From the NCBI RefSeq assembly GCF_017592555.1, contig NZ_JAGFNS010000006.1:250432-314431 (forward strand): a DNA stretch of 64,000 nucleotides. The letters are read 5' to 3'. The notes under the pieces are model-generated. The model did not search any database, was not told the DNA's origin, and saw only the letters and a list, made by a program, of their open reading frames with translations. Source of the stretch: Actinoplanes flavus. Its GTDB lineage: Bacteria; Actinomycetota; Actinomycetes; Mycobacteriales; Micromonosporaceae. Made by a program: the position numbers and the translations under genes. Below are positions 25,103 to 33,910 of the stretch, one piece after another. The first letter of the stretch is position 1. Each line of letters opens with the position of its first letter.

Positions 25103-26458
25103 TCAGCGCCCCCTCGGAACCGAGGCCAACCGGGCCACGTCACGCAGCACCAGATCCAGACTGCCGGCGCCGGCCCAGGCCACCACCGGTACGCCGTGCT
25201 CGCGCAGCCGCCCCAGCACGTTCTCCCGTTCCAGCCGCCACAGCCGGGTGGCCAGGGCGGTCCACTGGTTCTTCACCGGCGGGGCGGCCTGGGCGGGCAG
25301 GGTGTCCACCGCCACCACGTACCGGCCGGACTGGGTGAGCTGGGCCAGCATGTCGGCGGCCCGCGGGTCGACCAGCGGGGTCAGCACCACGACCAGCGCG
25401 GACGAGGAGACGTGGTGGGCGCCGAAGACGTTCTCGTTCTGCTCGGCGTCGACCGGGTCGGCCCGTACGTCGAGCAGCCACTCCAGCACCGTCAGGTACT
25501 GCCGGCGGCCGGAGGCGGGGCGCAGCCGGCGGGCGGTCGCGCCGTACTCCAGCAGCGAGACCCGGTCGCCCCGGTGCAGGTAGTGCTCGGCGATCGCGGC
25601 CGCCGCCCGGACCGTGGTGTCCAGCACCGACGAGCCGCCCCGGACCCCGCCGGAGAGGCCGATCTCGCCGAGCACGTCGAGCAGCAGCAGCACTTCGGCG
25701 TCCCGGTCCGACAGGGTGGAGGCGACGTGCAGGTCACGGGTCCGCAGGGAGACCCGCCAGTCGATGCGGCGCAACCGGTCGCCGGGGGCGAACTGCCGGA
25801 CCCCGGCCAGCTCACCGCCCTCACCGGGCCGCCGGGAGCGGTGCGCGCCGACCAGACCGGCCGCGGCCGGCATCGCCTCGGTGGCGTTGAACGGCTCGGT
25901 CACCGGGTAGACCCGCACCCCGGCGGCCGGGGTCACCACCGGACGGCAGGCCAGCAGGCCACCACAGGCGGCGGCCCGCGCGGCGGCCGGGCCGACGTCC
26001 TGCCGGCCCCAGCGGGTCGCCTCGCCGGGCAGGTCGATCGCGGCCCAGCCGTCGGCGGCCACGGTGATCGCGAACGGGCGGTCGGCATGCTCCAGCTTCA
26101 GCCAGCGGGAGGTACGCGTACGCACGACCACCAGGTCGTAGTCGATCGTGTCCGGGTTCGAGACGGTCAGCCCGGCGTCCACCGCGCCGCCCTCGACCAG
26201 GTACGACTCGTCGGTCCGGATGGTGATCTCCGGGGCCGCGGACGGGATCCGGCGCAGGTTGAGCGCCGCGCCGATCGCGAACGGGGCGGCCAGCAGCGCC
26301 AGGTCGACGCGGCCCAGCGCCACACCGAGGAGCAGCAGCAGGCCGGTGAGCAGGACCGTACGGCCGAGCGCCCGGGTCGGCGCCCAGACTGGTCCGGACG
26401 ACGGCTCGCCGGCCCCGGCCGCGGGCACGGCCGGGCGCAGGCGCAACAGGTCAGTCAT
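25103..26458 (-). CDS. DUF58 domain protein of the MoxR operon
   Basis: A 451-residue protein with two N-terminal membrane helices (about residues 27-60) and a central DUF58 core containing GGELAGVRQFAPGDRLRRIDWRVSLRTRDLHV, described here by its PGD-xxRRIDW signature around residue 225. A VWA-like region follows (LLLLDV, then LVVVLTPLVDP). DUF58 proteins occur with MoxR AAA ATPases and are thought to take part in assembling or activating envelope or metal-dependent complexes. The start ATG overlaps the MoxR stop by 8 bases. Confidence 0.88.
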   Translation of the reverse strand: MTDLLRLRPAVPAAGAGEPSSGPVWAPTRALGRTVLLTGLLLLLGVALGRVDLALLAAPFAIGAALNLRRIPSAAPEITIRTDESYLVEGGAVDAGLTVSNPDTIDYDLVVVRTRTSRWLKLEHADRPFAITVAADGWAAIDLPGEATRWGRQDVGPAAARAAACGGLLACRPVVTPAAGVRVYPVTEPFNATEAMPAAAGLVGAHRSRRPGEGGELAGVRQFAPGDRLRRIDWRVSLRTRDLHVASTLSDRDAEVLLLLDVLGEIGLSGGVRGGSSVLDTTVRAAAAIAEHYLHRGDRVSLLEYGATARRLRPASGRRQYLTVLEWLLDVRADPVDAEQNENVFGAHHVSSSALVVVLTPLVDPRAADMLAQLTQSGRYVVAVDTLPAQAAPPVKNQWTALATRLWRLERENVLGRLREHGVPVVAWAGAGSLDLVLRDVARLASVPRGR

Positions 26459-27440
26459 GCCGCGCGTACGTCGGGAGCGCCCCGCTCGCCGGGGCCGGCA
26501 CGGCGGTGAGCACCTCCTGCACCACGAACGACGGGTTCACCTGGCGCAGCCACATCTCCGGGCGCAGCGTTATCCGGTGGGCCAGCGCCGGGATCGCCAC
26601 GTCCTTCACGTCCTCCGGCACCACGTAGTCACGGCCGGCCATCGCCGCCCGGGCGCGGGCCAGCAGCAGCAGCGCGAGCGAGCCACGCGGCGAGGAGCCG
26701 ACCAGTACGGCGCCGTGCTCCCGGGTGGCCGAGGTGAGCGCCACGATGTAGCGGCCGATCGAGTCCTCCACCGCGACCGACTCCAGCGCGCCCTGCATCA
26801 TCTGGAGCGTACGAGCGTCGACCACCGGAGCCAGGGTGGCCTCCTCCTGGCGGCGGGCCATCCGGCGCTGGAGGATCGCCCACTCCTCCTCGGCCGTCGG
26901 GTAGCCGAACGACACCCGCAGCAGGAACCGGTCCAGCTGCGCCTCGGGGAGTGGGTAGGTCCCCTCGTACTCGATCGGGTTGGCCGTCGCGATCACGTGG
27001 AACGGCGGGTCCAGGCGGTAGGTGACGCCCTCGACCGACACCTGCTTCTCCTGCATCGCCTCGAGCAGGGCGGACTGGGTCTTCGGCGGCGTCCGGTTGA
27101 TCTCGTCGGCCAGCAGCATGTTGGTGAACACCGGGCCGGCCCGGAAGGCGAAGTCGCCCTTGCGCTGGTCGTACAGGAAGGAGCCGGTGACGTCGGCCGG
27201 CAGCAGGTCGGGGGTGAACTGCAGACGGCGGAAGTCGAGCCCGAGGGCCTGCGCGAAGGACCGGGCGGTCAGCGTCTTGGCGAGCCCCGGCATGTCCTCC
27301 AGCAGCACGTGGCCGCCGGCCAGGATCCCGGCCAGCACCAGCTCCAGCGAGTCCCGCTTGCCCACCACGACGGTGCCGACCGAGTCGAGGACCGCCCCGG
27401 CCAGCCGCCCGACCTCGTACGGGGGAAGAGCCTGCGTCAC
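26451..27440 (-). CDS. MoxR-family AAA+ ATPase
   Basis: A 329-residue AAA+ chaperone-like ATPase. The P-loop is LLEDMPGLAKT (about 46-55), Walker B is LLADEINR (109-116), sensor 1 is VIATANPIEYEG, and the arginine-finger helix and lid follow (LPEAQLDRFLLR). MoxR ATPases remodel or activate partner proteins carrying VWA domains; the adjacent DUF58 protein is the obvious partner. The GTG at 27440 has AAAGGTG 6 bases upstream; reading further upstream is not supported. It lies 13 bases after the 191-aa gene's stop. Second gene pair of a five-gene operon. Confidence 0.93.
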   Translation of the reverse strand: MTQALPPYEVGRLAGAVLDSVGTVVVGKRDSLELVLAGILAGGHVLLEDMPGLAKTLTARSFAQALGLDFRRLQFTPDLLPADVTGSFLYDQRKGDFAFRAGPVFTNMLLADEINRTPPKTQSALLEAMQEKQVSVEGVTYRLDPPFHVIATANPIEYEGTYPLPEAQLDRFLLRVSFGYPTAEEEWAILQRRMARRQEEATLAPVVDARTLQMMQGALESVAVEDSIGRYIVALTSATREHGAVLVGSSPRGSLALLLLARARAAMAGRDYVVPEDVKDVAIPALAHRITLRPEMWLRQVNPSFVVQEVLTAVPAPASGALPTYARHD

Positions 27441-27453
27441 CGGCGCACCTTTC

Positions 27454-28029
27454 TCACAGTCGTTCCATGGCGTCGAGGTAGGTCTCGACATCCCGGGCCT
27501 TGAGCGCGCGGCGCCCCGGACCGGACAGCGTCGCCCAGAGATCATCCCCGAGCAGCTCACGGGCCCGGCGGGGGTCGCTGGCCCGGGTGATGCCGTGCCG
27601 CAGGCGCAGCCGTTCGTCGGCGAGTTCCGCGAGCACCGGCAGAACGTTACGCGCATGCCGATCGGGATCCGAGTGCGCCTGGTCCAGGTTCCGCTCCCAG
27701 CGGCGGACCGTCGCCCGCAACGCGTCCACCGCCGGCGGGGTCTCCGCGCCGATCCCCGACCGCAGGCGTGGCCCGGGCGGCGGCGCCACCACCGCGACCG
27801 CGTGGATCAGCAGGCGCAGACCGGTCAGCAGGGCGATCAGCAGCAGCAGCGAGATGGTCAGGCCGAGGGCCCGCAGACCGGCGGTCACCACCACTGTGGC
27901 CAGCCCGATCACCGCCGCGTTGCCGATCAGCGTGACGATCGGCGAACGTCGTTTGACGACGGTCTCCCGCTCCTCGGCGACCCGCCCGTCGGCGGCGCCG
28001 AACAGTTCGTCCAGCCCCCCGTCGCTCAC
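27454..28029 (-). CDS. Membrane protein of the MoxR operon, 191 aa
   Basis: No named family is recognised. The product begins MSDGGLDELFGAADG and has two adjacent hydrophobic helices at about residues 32-75 (IVTLIGNAAVIGLATVVVTAG and ISLLLLIALLTGLRLLIHAVAVV). A cytoplasmic helical C-terminal domain of about 110 residues follows (VRRWERNLDQAHSDPDRHA and similar). The GTG at 28029 is preceded by GGAGGT; the apparent extension upstream overlaps the DUF4129 gene. It stands between DUF4129 and moxR, and so is likely a subunit of the same complex. Confidence 0.72.
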   Translation of the reverse strand: MSDGGLDELFGAADGRVAEERETVVKRRSPIVTLIGNAAVIGLATVVVTAGLRALGLTISLLLLIALLTGLRLLIHAVAVVAPPPGPRLRSGIGAETPPAVDALRATVRRWERNLDQAHSDPDRHARNVLPVLAELADERLRLRHGITRASDPRRARELLGDDLWATLSGPGRRALKARDVETYLDAMERL

Positions 28030-28063
28030 GGCGTCACCTCCGCCCGTGGATGCCTGAACCCGC

Positions 28064-28765
28064 TCACGAGACCGCCCCGGCCCGGGTCGCGCCCAGATCG
28101 GCGCGCAGCCGCTCCAGCGCGGACCGGGCCTGCTGCCGCATCTGGTCGTCGACGGTGTGCGTCGCGTACCTCGCCTCGCGATAGACCTCGAGCAGCGCGG
28201 CCAGCACGCGGGCGTCGACCCGCTGCTCGGCCAGCAGCCGTCCGACATAGTCGGTGGGGCTGTCCCCCGGGTGCCGTGGCGTGCCGGCCGCGGCCGCCGC
28301 GTCCTCCAGCCGCACCCAGCAGGCGATCACCGCCCGGCGTGGGTCACGGTCGGTGTCGGAGAGCTCCTCCAGGCCGGCGTCGAGCGCCGCCACCAGGTCG
28401 TCGGCCGTCCGGGTCGGCCGGCGTGGTTCGTGTTTCCCGCTGCGGGCCGGGCGCCGGCGCAGATAGTCACGGACCAGCGCCCAGGTCAGGCCGACCACCA
28501 TGAGCAGCGCGATCACGCTCAGCACCACCAGCGTGACGGTTCCCACCCAGCCGGGCAGCTGCCGCGCCGGCTCCGGAATGGAGTCCGACAGGCTGGGCGT
28601 CACCGACGGGCGCGGCGGCAGCAGCGGCGGGCGGGTCGTGGCGGTCGACTCCGGCTTGATCTGGTCGAGCTGCGGCGCGGACCGGGTCGCGGCCAGCGCG
28701 ACCACGAAGAGCAACCCGAGGACGGCGGCCAGTGGCCACCATCGGCGCAGTGCGGCTAAATCCAT
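28064..28765 (-). CDS. DUF4129 domain protein
   Basis: A 233-residue protein with an N-terminal membrane helix (about residues 10-27), a Pro/Ser/Thr-rich periplasmic linker (STATTRPPLLPPRPSVTPSL), a second helix (about 76-98) and a cytoplasmic DUF4129 domain at the C-terminus. That domain has the pattern RAVIACWVRLEDAAA, TPRHPGDSPTDYVGRLL and YREARYATH. DUF4129 domains are transglutaminase-associated and found with MoxR/DUF58 in actinobacteria. First gene of the operon reading leftwards; GTG-started genes follow closely. Confidence 0.85.
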   Translation of the reverse strand: MDLAALRRWWPLAAVLGLLFVVALAATRSAPQLDQIKPESTATTRPPLLPPRPSVTPSLSDSIPEPARQLPGWVGTVTLVVLSVIALLMVVGLTWALVRDYLRRRPARSGKHEPRRPTRTADDLVAALDAGLEELSDTDRDPRRAVIACWVRLEDAAAAAGTPRHPGDSPTDYVGRLLAEQRVDARVLAALLEVYREARYATHTVDDQMRQQARSALERLRADLGATRAGAVS

Positions 28766-28810
28766 GGGTAGCTCAGATCCGTGACTCGGGGTTTGTCGAC
28801 AGGCCTCGCA

Positions 28811-29641
28811 TCATGCCAGGCCCGCCAGAACCTTTGCACGGGCGAACACCTCGTCGAGCATGTCCGGTGTCAGACGGCCGGTGAAGGTGTTCTGCTGGCT
28901 GACGTGGAAACAGCCCAGCAGGGTGGGCGCTCCCGGCACGCTGACCTGGGCGCCGTGGCCGAATTTCGGGCGCGGCACCGGCGGGCGCACCCGGTAGGCG
29001 GCGGTCATCGCGGGCCACCACGCCGCCCAGGCGAAGGCGCCGAGCGCCACCACGACGCGTACGGTCGGCTGGATCAACTGGAGTTCCCGCTGGAACCACG
29101 GCGCGCACGTGTCGCGCTCCTCCGGCAGCGGCTTGTTGTCCGGCGGCGCGCAGCGGACCGCCGCGAAGATCCGGGTGTGCCGCAACTCCAGGCCGTCGTC
29201 GGCGGCGACGCTGGTCGGCTGATTCGCCAGGCCGGCCCGGTGCAGCGCGGCGAAGAGCACGTCACCGGAGCGGTCGCCGGTGAAGATCCGCCCGGTGCGG
29301 TTCCCGCCGTGCGCGGCCGGGGCCAGCCCCAGGACGGCGATCTCGGCGTCGGCCGGGCCGAACCCGGGCACGGGCCGGCCCCAGTACTCCTGGTCCCGGA
29401 ACGCCGCCCGCCGGGTCACGGCGACGTCGGTGCGCCAGGCGACCAGGCGCGGGCAGGCGAAACAATCCGCGATCCCGGCGTCGAGCACGCTCAGCGAGGC
29501 GGCCCCGGCCGCCTGGGCGACGACTTCCTCAGGGGTACGCGCGGACGCGCCGGACGGCAACACCCCTCCAGCACAACATCCCGCCCGCATCTCCGCACAT
29601 CCGGGTCCACCGGATCCAGCCGGCTCCCGGAGCCGTCTCAC
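28811..29641 (-). CDS. udgB: Uracil-DNA glycosylase, family 5 (UDGb)
   Basis: Iron-sulfur glycosylase that removes uracil and other deaminated bases from DNA. Cysteines of the 4Fe-4S site include CFACPRL. The active-site motif GLAPAAHGGNRTGRIFTGD is the family 5 signature (Ala-Pro-Ala instead of the aspartate of other UDGs). The late motif HVSQQNTFTGRL is also present. The start is uncertain: ATG at 29641, ATG at 29590 or GTG at 29563, because none has an ideal site and the N-terminal 27 residues look atypical. Length is 276 from the first ATG, near the actinobacterial size. Confidence 0.9.
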   Translation of the reverse strand: MRRLREPAGSGGPGCAEMRAGCCAGGVLPSGASARTPEEVVAQAAGAASLSVLDAGIADCFACPRLVAWRTDVAVTRRAAFRDQEYWGRPVPGFGPADAEIAVLGLAPAAHGGNRTGRIFTGDRSGDVLFAALHRAGLANQPTSVAADDGLELRHTRIFAAVRCAPPDNKPLPEERDTCAPWFQRELQLIQPTVRVVVALGAFAWAAWWPAMTAAYRVRPPVPRPKFGHGAQVSVPGAPTLLGCFHVSQQNTFTGRLTPDMLDEVFARAKVLAGLA

Positions 29642-29689
29642 GGCGGAGGCAGCGCTGGGAGCCGGGAGGATCGCGTGGTGGGTGAGCGG

Positions 29690-30382
29690 TCAGGACTTCG
29701 TGACCACGCAGAGCAGGTAGCTGTCGCCGGCCAGGATGATCGCTTCGTCGCCCTCTTTGAAGAACTGGTCGCAGGCGGTGCCCGCGACGTCGGTGGTGCC
29801 CTCGACCCGGCCCACGACGGTGTAGCCGGCGTCGCTCGAGGAACAGTCGACGACCTCGGCCGTCGTCTCGGACACCTCCGTGCCCAGTTCCTTGCCGATC
29901 GAGATGCAGTCACCGGCCTTCGCGTCCCCCGTCGGGTCCCCGAGCAGCCCGCCGAGCAGAACCTTGACCACCGCGACGACGGCGATCACCACGACCGCGC
30001 CGAGGACGGCGAGGACCTTGCCCAGCACCTTGTTCTTCGGCGGGGCGGCGTCCGGCGGAGTGAAGCCGGGCGGAGTGAACCCGGGCGGCGGAAAACCCGG
30101 CACGGCACCTTCGGCCGGCGGAAAACCGGGTTCCGGGGCGCCCGGCGCCGCAGCGTGATCCGCGGGGTGGTTCGGCGCCGCGGCGGAGGCGGGCGAGAAC
30201 GCGGAGCAGCCCGGAGCCACGGCGGGCTGGGGGGCCGGGAACGCCGAGGGCTCCGGAGCCATGGTGGGCGGGGAACTCGGGGAGACGTCGGACCCGGAGG
30301 CGCCGCTCGACGGCATGACGGTCCCGCTCCCGTCCGGCGGGACGGCGCCGCCGGGCTGAGTGGGCACAACCGGGTCAGTCAT
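29690..30382 (-). CDS. LppU/SCO3897-like membrane protein with proline-rich cytoplasmic domain
   Basis: A 230-residue protein with a long Pro/Ala/Ser-rich N-terminus (PPGFTPPGFTPPDAAPP just before the membrane). A single transmembrane helix follows (VLAVLGAVVVIAVVAVVKVLL, with segments about residues 128-150), then an extracytoplasmic domain of about 80 residues. That domain has GDCISIG, VVDCSSSDAGYTVVG and TACDQFFK, the cysteine pattern of the LppU family (function unknown). The ATG at 30382 has AAGGA 7 bases upstream. The same strand continues into uracil-DNA glycosylase, but a 48-base gap separates them. Confidence 0.72.
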   Translation of the reverse strand: MTDPVVPTQPGGAVPPDGSGTVMPSSGASGSDVSPSSPPTMAPEPSAFPAPQPAVAPGCSAFSPASAAAPNHPADHAAAPGAPEPGFPPAEGAVPGFPPPGFTPPGFTPPDAAPPKNKVLGKVLAVLGAVVVIAVVAVVKVLLGGLLGDPTGDAKAGDCISIGKELGTEVSETTAEVVDCSSSDAGYTVVGRVEGTTDVAGTACDQFFKEGDEAIILAGDSYLLCVVTKS

Positions 30383-30473
30383 CAGGTGTTCCTTTCCAGG
30401 GGCACGACCGGAGATCGATCGTCGGCACGCGAGGATAGCGATCACCGCCGCTCGTGCGCGATCCCCCTGCCCG

Positions 30474-31523
30474 CTAGCCGACCCGGGCCGGTTCCTTGGC
30501 CGCCGGAGGCCGGGCGCTGCTGGAGGGCGCGGGCGGCTTCGAGGACGAGTCGGCCGCCGGAGCCGCACCGCTCGGGGAGGCCTCCGGGGCGGACGGGGCC
30601 GGGGAGCCCGGGGTGGAGGCGTCCGGCGGCGGGGTGACGGCGGACGGGTCGCCGGGGTGGTAGGGAGCGGCCTCCGGGCAGTGCGGGTAGCCCAGTGTGC
30701 GGCTGGGGACGCTCATGCCGCTGGTCGGGTCCTCGCAGTAGGGCTCGCCCAGGCGGATCGGGTTGCCGTCCTGGTCGTAGAGCTGCACGCCGGAGACGAG
30801 GCGGCCGTCGCCGTCGTAGGCGTAGACGTCCCGGACGTCGGTGAACTCGTTCCAGCCGGTGTAGCCGACCTCGCTGTAGCCGTCGCGCTGGGCCGCGGAG
30901 TCGACCTCGAAGAAGCCGATCAGGGCGAAGAGCACCAGGTAGACCGTGGCGAGGCGGAAGGCGCGCCGGGGCCACTTGCGGGTCGGTGTGCCGCGGCGGC
31001 CGAGCCAGATGGAGCCGAGGATGCCGAGGGCCAGCAGGAGGACGGCCGCGAAGTCGTCGCCGCCGAGCCGGGGCATCAGGCCCAGCCGGGAGTTGCCGTC
31101 GAACATGAACGCGACCGCCATGGCCGCCAGGTAGCCGCGCAGCACCCACCAGGCAGGACGGAGCAGCACCAGGAATTCGCTGGCCTTCGCGTACCCCAGC
31201 AGGGGCCCGACCCGGACGTCGGCTCCCCGCACCGCCTGGTTGATCCGCGCACGATGCCGGGCGGCCCGGTCGGTGACCGCCGCGTAGCGGGAGGTGGGTT
31301 GCCCGCCGGCAGCGAAGCCGGCGCTGGCGCTGAGCTCGGCGGCGTAGGCCTCCGGTGGCCCGAGCCGGTCGGTGAGTGATCCGCCGCCCTCGGCGAGCAC
31401 CTCGGCCAGATGTTCGGGCAGGTCTTCGAGCAACTCGTCCCGGGTGGCGGGCGGCAGACCGGCCAGTGCCAGCCGAACGCCCTCCACGTAGACGGCGATC
31501 TCGTCCTGTGCCGTGAGGTTCAC
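30474..31523 (-). CDS. PadR-linked membrane protein (DUF1700/permease-like)
   Basis: A 349-residue protein with an N-terminal cytoplasmic region typical of DUF1700-like proteins (YVEGVRLALAGLPPATRDELLEDLPEHLAE). Three or four membrane helices follow between about residues 125-225 (LVLLRPAWWVLRGYLAAMAV, AVLLLALGILGSIWLG, LATVYLVLFALIGFF). A large outer domain with two cysteines (EPYCEDP, YPHCPEA) precedes a Pro/Ser/Ala-rich tail that may span the wall. Its ATG overlaps the PadR stop (ATGA), indicating coupling. The PadR protein probably regulates this operon. Confidence 0.75.
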   Translation of the reverse strand: MNLTAQDEIAVYVEGVRLALAGLPPATRDELLEDLPEHLAEVLAEGGGSLTDRLGPPEAYAAELSASAGFAAGGQPTSRYAAVTDRAARHRARINQAVRGADVRVGPLLGYAKASEFLVLLRPAWWVLRGYLAAMAVAFMFDGNSRLGLMPRLGGDDFAAVLLLALGILGSIWLGRRGTPTRKWPRRAFRLATVYLVLFALIGFFEVDSAAQRDGYSEVGYTGWNEFTDVRDVYAYDGDGRLVSGVQLYDQDGNPIRLGEPYCEDPTSGMSVPSRTLGYPHCPEAAPYHPGDPSAVTPPPDASTPGSPAPSAPEASPSGAAPAADSSSKPPAPSSSARPPAAKEPARVG

Positions 31524-31870
31524 GCCTTCCCCCGCTCGCGAAGAAGATCATCCATGATCGATGCGAAGCCGCTCCAGACCTTGCCCGAGCGCTGCAGCTC
31601 GGTGCGGCCGGCCGCGTTGAGTGCGTAGTACTTCCGGTGCGGGCCCTCGTCACTGGGCACCACATAGCTGTTGAGCAGGCCGTTGTTGAACAGCCGGCGC
31701 AGGGTGCCGTAGACCGAGGCGTCACCGACGTCTTCCAGCCCGGCCGCGCGCAGGCGGCGCAGGATGTCATAGCCGTAACCGTCCTCGTCGCGCAGGACGG
31801 CGAGGACGGCGAGGTCTAGCACGCCCTTGAGCAGCTGGGTCGGATCCACGCGGAGCACACTACTGCGCAT
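31520..31870 (-). CDS. PadR-family transcriptional regulator
   Basis: A 116-residue winged-helix regulator. The fold landmarks are the N-terminal helix (LLKGVLDLAVLAVL), the recognition segment GYDILRRLRAAG, and the wing SVYGTLRRLFNNGLLNSY. YYALNAAGRTEL follows and a dimerisation helix ends the protein. PadR proteins often repress their own operon and neighbouring transporter or membrane genes in response to small molecules or stress. It is coupled to the downstream membrane protein by a 4-base overlap and is probably autoregulated; no operator is obvious in the 49 bases upstream. Confidence 0.9.
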   Translation of the reverse strand: MRSSVLRVDPTQLLKGVLDLAVLAVLRDEDGYGYDILRRLRAAGLEDVGDASVYGTLRRLFNNGLLNSYVVPSDEGPHRKYYALNAAGRTELQRSGKVWSGFASIMDDLLRERGKA

Positions 31871-31919
31871 TCCGAAGTACCGTCAACAGCGCACTACCCT
31901 CCAGGGGCGGTGCGGGAGA

Positions 31920-32909
31920 TCAGACGGCCAGGCCGAAGGCGATGCCGTCGAGGATGTCGTGCTCCGAGGCGATCACGAAGTCGTGGCCGGACCGCTCGAT
32001 GATCAGCTTCATGATCAGGGCCCCGGCACCGATCACGTCGGCCCGGCCGGGGTGCATCACGGGCAGCGCGCGACGCTCGGCGACGGTCATGGCCAGCAGC
32101 TCGGCGGTCACCCGGGCCACGGCCGGAGCCTCGACCCGGCTGTGGTGGATGCGCGCGGAGTCGTACCCCTCCAGGTCGTGAGCGAGAGCCGCGACGGTGG
32201 TGACCGTCCCGGCGAGACCGACCAGCGTCCTGGCCTCCCGGCCGGACACGGCGGCCAGCGCCGTGTCGACGGCCTCGATGATGTCCGCCTCGGCGGCGGC
32301 CAGCTCGGCCGCGGTGGGCGGATCGGAGTGCAGGTGCCGCTCGGTCATCCGGACGCAGCCGATGTCCATCGAGATGGCGCGCTCGACACCGGTCGTGCCG
32401 GTGACGAACTCGGTGGAGCCGCCGCCCAGGTCGAAGACCAGGTAGGGGCCGTCCGCGCCGAGGCCGCGGACGGCGCCGTCGAAGGAGAGCTGCGCCTCCT
32501 GCTCGCCGGTGATCACCTCCGGGTCGACGCCGAGCACGCCGCGCACCATGTCCCGGAAGTCCTGCGCGTTGGACGCGTCCCGGCTGGCCGAGGTGGCGCA
32601 CATCCGCACCCGGGTGACGCCCAGTTCGGCGATCTCGGCCGCGTAGCCGAGCAGCGCCTGCCGGGTGCGTTCGATCGCGGCCGGAGCGAGCATCCCAGTA
32701 CGGTCGACGCCCTCCCCCAGCCGCACGATCTCCATCCGCCGGGAGACGTCGGTCAGCTTGTCCCCGTCGACGTCGGCGATCAGCAGACGGATCGCGTTGG
32801 TGCCGCAGTCGATCGCGGCCACCCGAACGCTCGCGCCGCCACCTCCGCTTCGCTCCGGCGTCGCCACGAGTTCACCCGACCTCGATGATTCGCTCGCCGG
32901 CTCGCTCAT
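31920..32909 (-). CDS. ppx: Exopolyphosphatase/pppGpp phosphatase family (Ppx/GppA)
   Basis: A 329-residue ASKHA-fold phosphatase that removes terminal phosphate from polyphosphate or pppGpp. The phosphate loops are VAAIDCGTNAIRLLIAD (about residues 30-46) and YLVFDLGGGSTEFV, with GLAGTVTTVAALAH later. The length fits the short actinobacterial form. The ATG at 32909 overlaps the upstream acetyltransferase stop. The window also carries ppk2 and CYTH-CHAD genes, so three polyphosphate functions are encoded within 23 kb. The strand order eno, ftsB, DUF501, NAGS-like, ppx makes a tightly packed operon. Confidence 0.9.
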   Translation of the reverse strand: MSEPASESSRSGELVATPERSGGGGASVRVAAIDCGTNAIRLLIADVDGDKLTDVSRRMEIVRLGEGVDRTGMLAPAAIERTRQALLGYAAEIAELGVTRVRMCATSASRDASNAQDFRDMVRGVLGVDPEVITGEQEAQLSFDGAVRGLGADGPYLVFDLGGGSTEFVTGTTGVERAISMDIGCVRMTERHLHSDPPTAAELAAAEADIIEAVDTALAAVSGREARTLVGLAGTVTTVAALAHDLEGYDSARIHHSRVEAPAVARVTAELLAMTVAERRALPVMHPGRADVIGAGALIMKLIIERSGHDFVIASEHDILDGIAFGLAV

Positions 32910-33400
32910 AGGTGCAGCAGCATTCTCGTGTTCCCCAGGGTGTTGGGTTTGACCCGTTCCAGGTCGAGGAATTCCGCCACGCCCTCGTCGTAGGAGCGCA
33001 GCAACTGCTCGTAGACCCCGTGCGGCACGGCGGCCCCGTCGATCTCGGTGAACCCGAACGACCCGAAGAACCGGGTCTCGAACGTGAGGCAGAAGACCCG
33101 GCGTACGCCGAGCTCGCGCGCCTGGTCGAGCAGAGCCGACACGATCCGGTGGCCGATCTTGCGGCCGCGGCGGGCCGGGTCGACCGCGACCGTACGGATC
33201 TCCGCGAGGTCCTCCCACATCACGTGCAGGGCGCCGCAGCCGATGACCCGGTCCTGCTCGTCGGCCGCCACCCAGAACTCCTGCACCTGCTCGTACAGGG
33301 TGACGGTGGCCTTGCTGAGCAGGCGCCGATCGGTCGTATAGGTGTCGACGAGCGCCCGGATCGCCTTGATGTCCCCGGTCCGGGCGCGCCGGACGATCAC
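32906..33400 (-). CDS. argA: N-acetylglutamate synthase-like GNAT protein
   Basis: A 164-residue GNAT protein resembling the stand-alone actinobacterial amino-acid N-acetyltransferase (Rv2747 type) that makes N-acetylglutamate for arginine synthesis. The acetyl-CoA loop is AVDPARRGRKIGHRIV (about residues 68-83). Typical NAGS-side residues follow: RVFCLTFETRFFGSFGFTEID and the C-terminal NTLGNTRMLLHL. The symbol is by family resemblance and should be treated as tentative. The GTG at 33400 overlaps the DUF501 stop (GTGA), and its own stop overlaps ppx. An unusual guest in the eno-ftsB-DUF501-ppx cluster. Confidence 0.85.
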   Translation of the reverse strand: MIVRRARTGDIKAIRALVDTYTTDRRLLSKATVTLYEQVQEFWVAADEQDRVIGCGALHVMWEDLAEIRTVAVDPARRGRKIGHRIVSALLDQARELGVRRVFCLTFETRFFGSFGFTEIDGAAVPHGVYEQLLRSYDEGVAEFLDLERVKPNTLGNTRMLLHL

Positions 33401-33900
33401 TCGTCGACCGCCGGGCGCACGCAGGGGCCGCCGGCCCAGTACGGCTCGATCGCGTCCCGCACCTCGTCGCCGAACGGGTTGACGCCGCGGCCCGCGGCCA
33501 GCGCGTGCCCGAGATGGACGTGCAGGCACTTGACCCGGTCCGGCATGCCGCCCGCCGAGACGTGGCTGATCTCCGGGACGTCCTCGATGGCGGTCCGCCG
33601 GTCCAGATAGTCCTGGTGCGCGGCCGCGTACCGTTTGGCCAGTTCCGGATCGGTGCTGAGACGCTCCTGCATGTCGCGCATCACACCGGCCGACTCCAGG
33701 CGGCTGCATGCGGCCGTGGCGTGCGGGCAGGTCAGGTAGAAGAGGGTGGGGAACGGTGTGCCGTCGTCGAGGCGCGGCGAGGTCTCCACCACGTCGGGGT
33801 TGCCGCACGGGCAACGGTGCGCGACCGCCCGCGTGCCACGGGGACGACGGCCTAGCTGGGCCGCCACGATGTCGAGGTCGGCGGTTGTGGGTTCTTCCAT
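33397..33900 (-). CDS. DUF501 family protein
   Basis: A 167-residue protein with the DUF501 hallmarks: an N-terminal LGRRPRGTRAVAHRCPCGNP, the cysteine/histidine region PTLFYLTCPHATAACSRLES and the C-terminal GMPDRVKCLHVHLGHALAAGRGVNPFGDEV. The family has unknown function and occurs almost exclusively next to ftsB/divIC and eno in actinobacteria, as here. The ATG at 33900 gives the usual length. The several conserved Cys and His residues suggest metal binding. The 10-base gap to ftsB and the overlap with the acetyltransferase point to one transcript. Confidence 0.88.
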   Translation of the reverse strand: MEEPTTADLDIVAAQLGRRPRGTRAVAHRCPCGNPDVVETSPRLDDGTPFPTLFYLTCPHATAACSRLESAGVMRDMQERLSTDPELAKRYAAAHQDYLDRRTAIEDVPEISHVSAGGMPDRVKCLHVHLGHALAAGRGVNPFGDEVRDAIEPYWAGGPCVRPAVDE

Positions 33901-33910
33901 CAGTCCGAAA

